5,617 nt of DNA, from positions 1 through 5,617 of the forward strand of contig NZ_KQ961865.1 of assembly GCF_001563665.1 (NCBI RefSeq), written 5' to 3'. The first letter of the stretch is position 1. Every line of letters begins with the position of its first letter. The notes under the pieces were generated by a model, which was given only the letters and a program-made list of their open reading frames with translations, made no database searches and had not been told where the DNA came from. Positions 1 to 4,434 of this stretch are shown here, one piece after another. The DNA is from Gardnerella vaginalis (lineage in GTDB: Bacteria; Actinomycetota; Actinomycetes; Actinomycetales; Bifidobacteriaceae). The position numbers and the translations under genes are program-made.

Positions 1-53
1 GTGATAGTTATCCGATAGATGATGTTTTTGAAGATCTTGAACGAGGTCTTTAA
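1..53 (+). CDS. C-terminal end of a RelB/DinJ-type antitoxin (partial, starts before window)
   Basis: The frame beginning at base 3 reads DSYPIDDVFEDLERGL and then TAA at 51-53. No start lies in the window, so this is the tail of a gene that begins further left. A PIDDVFxDLxxGL ending is the kind of acidic, amphipathic C-terminus found in RelB-family antitoxins, where this part wraps the toxin. The stop shares bases with the next ATG (TAATG), the usual translational coupling of antitoxin to toxin, and the next reading frame begins like a RelE toxin. The identification rests mainly on that pairing, because 16 residues are too few to assign a family alone. Whether the upstream part is intact cannot be seen. 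Confidence 0.5.
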   Translation, partial: DSYPIDDVFEDLERGL

Positions 54-100
54 TGGATGAGTATAAGATAAAAGTCACTCGTCAGGCGAAAGAGCATCTT
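53..100 (+). pseudogene. RelE-type toxin remnant, N-terminal 16 codons only
   Basis: ATG at 53 overlaps the preceding antitoxin stop and opens MDEYKIKVTRQAKEHL, which resembles the first strand and start of helix 1 in RelE/ParE toxins (xYKVxVTxQAxEQL). After about base 100 the frame continues to a TAA at 179-181, but the 26 extra residues (CDCRLKRSAW onward) are simply the antisense of yafQ and bear no toxin motif. RelE toxins are usually about 85-110 residues, so the catalytic part is missing and the gene is dead. The remainder of relE was not found downstream in any plus frame between 741 and 900. The likely cause is replacement or rearrangement bringing the dinJ-yafQ cassette against relE. 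The family call comes from recognition of the motif by eye. Confidence 0.6.
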
Positions 101-384
101 TGCGATTGCAGGTTGAAGAGGTCTGCATGGCTGCCAGTATCGATAAGTGTGAGTGTGAGAATATCATCCTCTAGTAAATAAACAAGTAACCAGTCTGGCT
201 TGATGTGGCATTCGTGAAAACCGTTGAATTTTCCTTTGAGTATATGGTCTTTGTATTTAGGATCAAGTGTAATACCTTGTCTTAGGTTATCTACTACTTC
301 ATCTAAAAGAGAAAGATCGATTCCTCGTTTAGTCATACGCTTATAGCTTTTCTTATAAGCATTCGTGAACTTAACGTTGTACAT
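82..384 (-). CDS. yafQ: YafQ-family mRNA interferase toxin of a type II TA system
   Basis: This 100-residue protein carries the YafQ signature in order: KYKDHILKG (about 43-51), ECHIKPDWLLVY (58-69) and TGSHADLF (83-90). By alignment to E. coli YafQ, the residues known to matter for RNA cleavage are all present: H47, H60, D64, W65, H86 and F90. YafQ cuts mRNA at in-frame codons on the translating ribosome, and DinJ neutralises it. The start at 384 lies within the antitoxin gene (14 nt overlap) and has no strong SD of its own, so translation is probably coupled to dinJ. E. coli YafQ ends two residues after the SH..LF motif, at about 92 residues. Here ten residues follow F90, and the last few (RCSFA) and the TGA stop are the antisense of a relE fragment. 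The core looks intact and probably active; the effect of the extra tail is unknown. Confidence 0.93.
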   Translation of the reverse strand: MYNVKFTNAYKKSYKRMTKRGIDLSLLDEVVDNLRQGITLDPKYKDHILKGKFNGFHECHIKPDWLLVYLLEDDILTLTLIDTGSHADLFNLQSQRCSFA

Positions 385-658
385 CAGTCTTGCAACAGAG
401 CTTTTTAAGGTCTTCCATAGAAGAATACGATGGTACGTTAGGGTCTATGGAAATTCTTTTGGCTTCTTCCATAGCAGCCAGTGTTTCAGTATTGAACTTT
501 GGGATTTCTACTTTAAAAGGAAGTCCTCCATGCAAAACGCATTGGCGTAAGAAGATGTTTACGGCACTTGACATATCGATGCCGAGTTCGCTAAACAGTT
601 CATTTGCTTCTGTTTTGACATTACTATCAATACGAATTTGAGTAGGACTTGTTACCAT
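371..658 (-). CDS. dinJ: DinJ/RelB-family ribbon-helix-helix antitoxin
   Basis: This 95-residue protein has an N-terminal ribbon-helix-helix fold: strand TQIRIDS (6-12), helix 1 about 13-25, the GIDMSSAVN turn and helix 2 about 30-43, then the LPF motif (46-48) typical of DinJ. The rest (54-95), rich in charged residues, is the expected toxin-wrapping region. The start at 658 is chosen because GAAAGGAG sits at 674-667 with 8 nt spacing. Upstream in-frame ATGs at 739 and 703 would place coding sequence across the promoter. The antitoxin would bind and inhibit YafQ and, alone or in complex, repress the operon through the palindrome at 684-703. It precedes yafQ and overlaps it by 14 nt, the normal order for this family. 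No frameshift or lost motif is seen. Confidence 0.92.
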   Translation of the reverse strand: MVTSPTQIRIDSNVKTEANELFSELGIDMSSAVNIFLRQCVLHGGLPFKVEIPKFNTETLAAMEEAKRISIDPNVPSYSSMEDLKKLCCKTDVQR

Positions 659-680
659 AGTATTAGCTCCTTTCAAAATG

Positions 681-709
681 ATTATGATACAATCAGTATA
701 CATTGTCAA
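681..709 (-). promoter_or_regulatory. dinJ-yafQ promoter
   Basis: Read on the minus strand, the -35 box is TTGACA (709-704), a perfect consensus. A 17-nt spacer follows, then the -10 box CATAAT (686-681), 5 of 6 matches. Transcription would start near 673-675, giving a leader of only about 15 nt that begins at the SD. This is the strongest promoter-like element in the window. Confidence 0.75.
684..703. promoter_or_regulatory. Probable DinJ operator, imperfect palindrome inside the promoter
   Basis: On the plus strand the arms are ATGATAC (684-690) and GTATACAT (696-703), separated by AATCA; one arm carries one extra base. The element occupies the spacer and touches both promoter boxes, so a bound ribbon-helix-helix dimer pair would exclude RNA polymerase. 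TA operons of the DinJ/RelB type are autoregulated in this way. The match to this particular antitoxin is inferred from position. Confidence 0.55.
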
Positions 710-771
710 GCATAAAGAAGAAATAGTAGTATTTTGCAAATGTTAAACAAATGTTTTGTGATTGCTTATAT

Positions 772-800
772 TTGAGTTTTTTGCGGAATGCTCATATAAT
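772..800 (+). promoter_or_regulatory. Promoter reading toward the ABC operon
   Basis: TTGAGT (772-777, 4 of 6) is followed by a 17-nt spacer and a perfect TATAAT (795-800). Transcription would start around 806-808. It lies 63 bp from the divergent dinJ -35 box. No equally good promoter is visible between here and the ATPase gene at 1171, so this is the leading candidate for the operon promoter, with a leader of about 360 nt. Confidence 0.55.
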
Positions 801-841
801 TTTCCACGTAAAGCACATTTAAGTTTATGAGGTGTTGCGCT

Positions 842-892
842 ATGACTGCCCAAATAATCGCTAGTCTTAAGAACGGTTTGAAAGGCATATAA
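842..892 (+). CDS. Possible 16-residue leader peptide upstream of the ABC operon
   Basis: A short ORF encodes MTAQIIASLKNGLKGI and ends at TAA (890-892). It is supported by an SD-like GAGGTG (829-834) 7 nt before the ATG, and by the promoter at 772-800, whose transcript would begin about 35 nt upstream. Short translated ORFs in the leaders of transporter and resistance operons can control downstream expression through ribosome stalling, which is the reason for listing it. It could equally be the stump of a lost gene or chance. No family is recognised, and no clean terminator or sequestering hairpin follows. Confidence 0.3.
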   Translation: MTAQIIASLKNGLKGI

Positions 893-1096
893 AAGCACAT
901 AAAACAGCTTAAGATATATATTCTTTAGCAGTATTAAACACGCATTGGCATATGATGTTTGTCATTATGTTTGCACATGCGCGTTGGTTTTTCTGTAGTT
1001 TTTACACGTTTTTTGCATGTTTTTGCGCGTTCTTATCGTTCTTGTAAGCAAGCGTTATCTTTTTATCTAACTGATTTTCATTGTTGAAATTTATTC
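893..1096 (+). other. T-rich untranslated leader of the ABC operon
   Basis: No gene is supported here. The plus strand is T-rich from about 958 to 1080. Bases 941-981 can fold into an interrupted stem: CGCAT (941-945) with ATGCG (977-981), plus an inner stem of about 7 bp with a 2-nt bulge closing the loop TTTGT. GTTGGTTTTTCT follows a few bases later, which is only loosely terminator-like. A block with GCGCGTT occurs twice (979-985 and 1025-1031), each time preceded by a TTTGC/CATG-type element. A 31-codon hydrophobic ORF (952-1047) lacks an SD and is not called. Confidence 0.35.
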
Positions 1097-1101
1097 AATA
1101 A
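1081..1101. repeat. Short inverted repeat upstream of the tandem repeats
   Basis: TTGTTGAA (1081-1088) and TTCAATAA (1094-1101) form an 8-bp stem with one G-T pair around the 5-nt loop ATTTA. It is AT-rich, so it is weak as RNA but plausible as a protein-binding dyad. It runs directly into the first 23-nt repeat at 1097. Confidence 0.4.
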
Positions 1102-1163
1102 CGGTAAGAATTAATGTTTAATAACAGTAAGAATTAAGCTTTAATAACAAGTAAGAACGAAGC
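1097..1163 (+). repeat. Three tandem 23-nt repeats just before the ABC ATPase start
   Basis: Units begin at 1097, 1120 and 1143 and share AATAAC(A/G)GTAAGAATTAA. Units 1 and 2 agree at 20 of 23 positions. Unit 3 is shorter and more diverged, with one inserted A after AATAAC and GAACGAA in place of GAATTAA. A partial fourth start (AATAATAATG) runs into the ATG at 1171. They lie in the 5' untranslated region, 8 to 74 nt from the start codon, replacing the usual strong SD. They may be sites for a regulator binding about every two helical turns, or translational elements; the sequence does not decide. Confidence 0.7.
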
Positions 1164-1170
1164 AATAATA

Positions 1171-2277
1171 ATGAATAATAATATAGAAAACGCAACTAAT
1201 AGTCACGATAACAATAATAAGCAGTCAACTAGCAACTTAATATTGCGTATTGATAATGTAACAAGATCTTATTCTCGTGGATTTGGTCGTAAGAAAACAA
1301 CTCGCCAAGTTTTACATAACGTATCTTTTGATATTCATTCTGGTGAAATATTTTGCTTGCTTGGTCCGAATGGTGCAGGTAAAACAACTACCGTGAAAAT
1401 TGTTGGCACGTTGTTAGCTCCTGATAGTGGTAGTGTTCGTATTGCCAGTATTGATGCTGTGAGTAATCCTCGAGAAGCACGTAAGCACGTGTCGTTACTT
1501 CTTGGAGGTGAGCGAGGATTTTATCAAAAGTTAAGTGCATTAGATAATCTTCGTTATTTTGCCGATCTTTCCGCAGTTCCATATAGGGAGCAAGGAAAGC
1601 GTATTCACGATGCTCTTGAGCAAGTTGATTTACTTGATAAAGCTCATGATGCTGTTCAAACTTTTTCAAGGGGAATGTGGCAGAGGTTGCATATTGCTCG
1701 ATCGCTGGTTGCTAGAACGGACCTTATGCTTTTAGATGAGCCTACTACTGGTTTGGATCCTGAAAATGCTAGGAAAGTACGTGAAATTATTCATGCTTTA
1801 CGAGATCAAGGAATAGCGATTTTGCTAACTACGCATGAGATGAGTGAGGCTGAAAAATTAGCTGATACTGTTGCTGTAATAAATCACGGTAATATTATTG
1901 CTCAGGGAAGTGTTGCGCAGTTGGCTTCTTTGCAACATATTGATCATGTAACAATGTACGCGTATGACGGTGAACTATCAAGTGGAACTCCTAGTGTTAA
2001 GGAAGAATTGCAAAAACTTGATGGAGTGTTGTGGTGTGATGTTTTTGAATCGCATGGAGTGTTAAATATTACTATCGCGTGGAGTAAAACATTATCTCAA
2101 GAACGAAATATTAAAATTCCTGTTGATGGGATTACGCGTTTAGGTGATCGCGCTGCAAGTTTGGAAGAAACGTATCTTGCTATTGTGCAAAATGATAATA
2201 TTTCTGCATCAAATACTTCTACTTCTTCTGCTGCTACGCCGTCTTCTTCATCTTCTTCACTTTCATTGAATAAGTAG
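1171..2277 (+). CDS. ABC-2 exporter ATP-binding protein (DrrA/NatA-like)
   Basis: This 368-residue ATPase should power an exporter with the two permeases encoded downstream. Visible motifs are A-loop Y34, Walker A GPNGAGKT (65-72), Walker B LMLLDEP (185-191, catalytic E190), D-loop GLDP (194-197) and switch H222. Two motifs depart from textbook form. The Q-loop region reads GGERGFYQKL (112-121) without the usual glutamine, and the signature is FSRGMWQRL (165-173) instead of LSGGQ. Similar GGxRGFY and SxGMxQRL forms recur in ABC-2 drug and peptide exporters, so activity is likely. The first 22 residues are Asn/Ser-rich, and the last 28 (341-368) form a Ser/Thr tail extending beyond the usual length of roughly 300-330. 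The start at 1171 is the only ATG before Walker A; its SD is weak (GAAG at 1159-1162), and translation may depend on the repeats upstream. Confidence 0.93.
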   Translation: MNNNIENATNSHDNNNKQSTSNLILRIDNVTRSYSRGFGRKKTTRQVLHNVSFDIHSGEIFCLLGPNGAGKTTTVKIVGTLLAPDSGSVRIASIDAVSNPREARKHVSLLLGGERGFYQKLSALDNLRYFADLSAVPYREQGKRIHDALEQVDLLDKAHDAVQTFSRGMWQRLHIARSLVARTDLMLLDEPTTGLDPENARKVREIIHALRDQGIAILLTTHEMSEAEKLADTVAVINHGNIIAQGSVAQLASLQHIDHVTMYAYDGELSSGTPSVKEELQKLDGVLWCDVFESHGVLNITIAWSKTLSQERNIKIPVDGITRLGDRAASLEETYLAIVQNDNISASNTSTSSAATPSSSSSSLSLNK

Positions 2278-2302
2278 GAGGCTTAATATGAATACTTCTA
2301 CT
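2212..2302 (+). repeat. 12-bp direct repeat bridging the ATPase tail and permease start
   Basis: AATACTTCTACT occurs at 2212-2223 in the ATPase tail and at 2291-2302 in the permease start, in codon phase in both genes (Asn-Thr-Ser-Thr). Between them lies a TCT/TCA Ser-codon microsatellite (about 2238-2259). Slippage in the microsatellite would alter tail length without shifting frame. Confidence 0.6.
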
Positions 2303-3067
2303 CATTCATACGCTTCTGTGATTCGTGGCATGTGGTTTCAGCTTAAAAGCTTAGCAAAAACAACGTTTTTCTTGCAAAATGCGATACTTGCTCCAGTATG
2401 TTTTGCGTTGATGAAACTTGTTGCCTACTATGGTTTTTCTCATAATTGTGCTAATTGTCTTAATAATATTTGGGTTGATTCTTCTATAGCTGGATTATGG
2501 TCTGCTACAACTACTGCTGTTGGAATCATTGGATACCAGCGTTATTTAGGAACATTACAATATTTAACTTTAAGTGTTATCTCACCTGCTGCAGTGTTTC
2601 TTCCTATTGTAGGATCCGCAGCTTTACTTGGGTGCATTGGTATGCCGCTTGCGATTATTACCGTTGCTGTTTTCTGCCATGGGTTCTTTATGATAACATT
2701 CACGCAGCTAGTTGGATACTTACTTTCTATGCTTGCTTGCGTAGCTTCTGCTGCATTATTATCTGGAATTTTTGTATTATGCCGTAAAGCTACAGTTTAT
2801 GAAGGTTTGATTTTAATTCCTGTATGGATGCTTTGTGGAATAGTGATCCCTGTAGAATCAATGCCATTGCCTGCTCGCATTATTGCGTTTATTCATCCGC
2901 TTACGTCTGCAGTGTGGGTGGCTCATGCGCAATCGTTTAATGCTACTACTGTGTTAGCAATTGTGTTATGTATTGTATTATCCAGCGTTCTGCTTGTTAT
3001 TGCAGGTTTCATGTTACGTCATGCTATTCGACTTGCAACGCTTAATGGAAGTTTGAACATAATATGA
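2288..3067 (+). CDS. ABC-2 type permease subunit 1
   Basis: This is a 259-residue integral membrane protein with about six hydrophobic segments (roughly 27-50, 66-82, 98-119, 120-164 possibly as two, 172-188, 221-243). It has the ABC-2 arrangement: a short N-terminal amphipathic stretch, a W71...YQRYLGTLQYL region (GTL at 88-90, family form ERxxGTLExL), and a PxESMPLPAR loop (188-197) before the last helix. It would form half of the export channel in the cytoplasmic membrane. AGGAGG (2276-2281) overlaps the ATPase stop, with 6 nt spacing to ATG, a strong ribosome site that also couples the genes. The stop overlaps the next ATG as ATGA. Substrate is not deducible. Four cysteines in or near the loops (38, 54, 57, 116) are a feature, but there is no metal motif. 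Confidence 0.88.
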   Translation: MNTSTHSYASVIRGMWFQLKSLAKTTFFLQNAILAPVCFALMKLVAYYGFSHNCANCLNNIWVDSSIAGLWSATTTAVGIIGYQRYLGTLQYLTLSVISPAAVFLPIVGSAALLGCIGMPLAIITVAVFCHGFFMITFTQLVGYLLSMLACVASAALLSGIFVLCRKATVYEGLILIPVWMLCGIVIPVESMPLPARIIAFIHPLTSAVWVAHAQSFNATTVLAIVLCIVLSSVLLVIAGFMLRHAIRLATLNGSLNII

Positions 3068-4002
3068 TACGAAATAATAATCAGGTTGAAACTATGCGAA
3101 ATAAAATTATTCAAAATAGTAAGTGCGCTGAATTGCATCAATATAATCAATATTCTCAGTATGGTCACGTGAGCGTGTTATCTAGTATACGAACTGGTGC
3201 AAGAGTGAGTATACAGAGTATACCTAGCTTAAATAGTTGGAATACTGCTGTTATACGTATGATTGTTGAGCCTCTTTTATCTACATTCTTATGCGTTTTT
3301 CTAGCTGGAGCTGTAAGCGGAGGATTCAATGGAGCAGCTAGTTATGCGACTAGCGCGGGTTTTAACCATAGTTTGATTGCATCAACTCTTGCTGCTGTTA
3401 TGGGCGCGTGTTCTATTTCCACAAGTATGACTGTGTCAGAAGCACTAGCGTGGGATCGTTTTGAAGGTACAACACCATTCGTGCTTACAAGCGCGAAAGT
3501 TGCATTACCATTATGGTTCGGTCGTATCATTGCGCTCGTGACTATTTCTTTAGTGAGTGATGCTGTAACTTTGTTCATAACAATGCTTGTAGTAAGCCCG
3601 AGTGCTTTCTTTGTGATTAATATGAGTGCGTTGATGCTGTTGTTCCTTATTGTTCCTGTTGCTTCTACGGGATTTGGTATTGCTATAGCTGCTATAAGCA
3701 TGATGATGAATGATGTTTATACTATTTCTAACGCGCTTAGTGCAATACTTCCTATTGTCTGTGGTGTGATTGCTCCAATTAGCGTATTTCCTAAGATGAT
3801 GCAATACGTGTTATATGCGATTCCAGTAACTCATGTTACTCAAGCATCTCGTAGTATAGTTGATGGTTCTGTAAATGTTGGCGTATCGCTACTTGTGATT
3901 CTTGTTGTTGGCGTGTTATGGGCAATTGTTGGTGTGATTATATGGAATGTTGGTGTTGCGGTTCAACAGCGTAAAGGTACTTTAACAAATATAGGGTTTT
4001 AG
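3064..4002 (+). CDS. ABC-2 type permease subunit 2
   Basis: This 312-residue membrane protein has about six hydrophobic segments (66-87, 103-122, 148-176, 187-211, 225-243, 274-299). ABC-2 features are WDRFEGTTPFVL (130-141, the ExxGTL-like region), and IAPISVFPKMMQYVLYAIPVTH (236-257), which matches the conserved loop before the last helix. It should pair with the 259-residue permease and the ATPase as a heterodimeric exporter. The ATG overlaps the preceding stop (ATGA). The nearest SD-like GGAAG (3047-3051) is 12 nt away, so re-initiation is likely. A later ATG at 3094 is possible. The first 60 or so residues are polar, rich in Asn, Gln and Tyr, longer than usual for the family. Ser120-Met-Thr-Val-Ser faces the membrane region; no unique substrate motif is seen. 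Confidence 0.87.
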   Translation: MIRNNNQVETMRNKIIQNSKCAELHQYNQYSQYGHVSVLSSIRTGARVSIQSIPSLNSWNTAVIRMIVEPLLSTFLCVFLAGAVSGGFNGAASYATSAGFNHSLIASTLAAVMGACSISTSMTVSEALAWDRFEGTTPFVLTSAKVALPLWFGRIIALVTISLVSDAVTLFITMLVVSPSAFFVINMSALMLLFLIVPVASTGFGIAIAAISMMMNDVYTISNALSAILPIVCGVIAPISVFPKMMQYVLYAIPVTHVTQASRSIVDGSVNVGVSLLVILVVGVLWAIVGVIIWNVGVAVQQRKGTLTNIGF

Positions 4003-4023
4003 CTGATAAATATGGGATTTAGT
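3982..4023 (+). repeat. Diverged 21-bp in-frame tandem duplication across the stop codon
   Basis: Codons 3982-4002 read L-T-N-I-G-F-stop. The following seven codons in the same frame (4003-4023) read L-I-N-M-G-F-S and are followed by TAA (4024-4026). The core is AAATATAGGGTTTTAG (3987-4002) against AAATATGGGATTTAG (4008-4022). This looks like an old duplication of the 3' end of the permease gene. Reading through TAG would add LINMGFS. Confidence 0.5.
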
Positions 4024-4091
4024 TAATTATATAAGGATTAGATTCGCGTATGGAGAGTGGGTGTAATGCTAGTGGAATGTTGATTATTGCG

Positions 4092-4125
4092 TAAGATTGT
4101 TCAGCAAGCTATCAAGCCAATCTTA
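4092..4125. terminator. Weak hairpin, possible first terminator of the ABC operon
   Basis: TAAGATTG (4092-4099) and CAATCTTA (4118-4125) form a perfect 8-bp stem around an 18-nt loop, followed by AACCTTTTGC. The stem is AT-rich, the loop is long and the T-run short, so it is a weak terminator at best. It is placed about 90 nt after the last permease gene, where one is expected. Confidence 0.3.
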
Positions 4126-4155
4126 AACCTTTTGCGATATTTCCTGTCGTTAAAA

Positions 4156-4183
4156 AGTGCACCCAATATCCATAGTGTGCACT
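4156..4183. repeat. Inverted repeat AGTGCAC / GTGCACT
   Basis: AGTGCAC (4156-4162) and GTGCACT (4177-4183) are perfect 7-bp inverted arms separated by 14 nt, and each contains the palindrome GTGCAC. AAAAAGTG occurs at 4152-4159 and again at 4186-4193. It may be a dyad binding site or the end of a lost element. No transposase or second copy is in the window. Confidence 0.45.
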
Positions 4184-4276
4184 CAAAAAAGTGTAAATAT
4201 ACTACCTGTTCTCTCAATCCACGTTTAGAACGTTTGCTTGATGTCACGTGATGTGTATTAAAAGCATACGAATCGC

Positions 4277-4308
4277 AGACGTTTTAATAAAGACGTTTTA
4301 TTTTTTTT
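4277..4308 (+). terminator. Intrinsic terminator on the plus strand
   Basis: AGACGTTTT (4277-4285) pairs with AAGACGTTT (4290-4298) in a 9-bp stem with two G-T pairs around the tetraloop AATA, followed by TATTTTTTTT (4299-4308). The T-run is only on the 3' side for plus-strand transcripts. It would stop transcripts from the ABC operon, about 275 nt after its last gene, and insulate the ATPase gene. The direct repeat AGACGTTTTA (4277-4286, 4291-4300) follows from this near-palindromic stem. Confidence 0.55.
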
Positions 4309-4348
4309 AATTATAAAACCAAAAAGTGAATCTTTAATTTGTTTCGTT

Positions 4349-4423
4349 TATAATAGAAACAACTATAAAAAACAATAAATTTATCGACTATAATCGAAAT
4401 TGTAAGCAAAGCTGTAATCGAAA
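4349..4423 (+). promoter_or_regulatory. Putative promoter region of the AAA ATPase gene with three TAATnGAAA motifs
   Basis: Perfect TATAAT boxes occur at 4349-4354 and 4389-4394, exactly 40 bp apart, both within TCGnnTATAATnGAAA. A third partial copy, TAATCGAAA, lies at 4415-4423 directly before the SD. Neither box has a good -35; the nearest are GTGAAT at 4326-4331 for the first and TAAAAA at 4366-4371 for the second. Start sites would fall near 4361 or 4401. The copies may be duplicated promoters or operator sites overlapping them. Confidence 0.4.
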
Positions 4424-4434
4424 GGTGTGAGTAT

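Larger units (their letters stand above)
4003..4434. other. Intergenic region between ABC operon and AAA ATPase gene
   Basis: No gene is supported in these 432 bases. They hold the hairpin at 4092-4125, the inverted repeat at 4156-4183, ACGTTtagAACGT (4221-4233), the 8-bp palindrome TCACGTGA (4244-4251), the terminator at 4277-4308 and the ATPase promoter area from 4349. The density of small dyads between 4090 and 4300 is unusual and may be debris of mobile DNA or binding sites. A 14-codon ORF (4050-4094) has no well-placed SD. Confidence 0.5.

Noticed and set aside
365..641. Plus-strand ORFs opposite dinJ
   Set aside because: They are antisense shadows of a clear DinJ gene, with no family resemblance.
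659..739. Longer dinJ start at 739 or 703
   Set aside because: It would put coding sequence through the TTGACA/CATAAT promoter and palindrome, and the start at 658 has a strong SD.
952..1047. 31-codon hydrophobic ORF starting MMFVIMF
   Set aside because: No SD precedes it, and its Phe/Cys richness is what any frame through this T-rich stretch would give.
1084..1112. Promoter TTGAAA with a -10 in the first repeat
   Set aside because: At usual spacing the -10 reads AGAATT or GAATTA, and the better TAAGAA needs a 15-nt spacer.
3342..3804. Minus-strand ORFs inside permease 2
   Set aside because: They are shadows of the membrane protein gene, with low-complexity products and no SD.
4050..4094. 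14-codon ORF MESGCNASGMLIIA
   Set aside because: The only SD-like AAGGA is 12 nt away, no promoter was found and the peptide has no recognisable feature.
4150..4203. Promoter using TATACT at 4198-4203
   Set aside because: No acceptable -35 lies 16-18 nt upstream (GTGTGC, AGTGTG).
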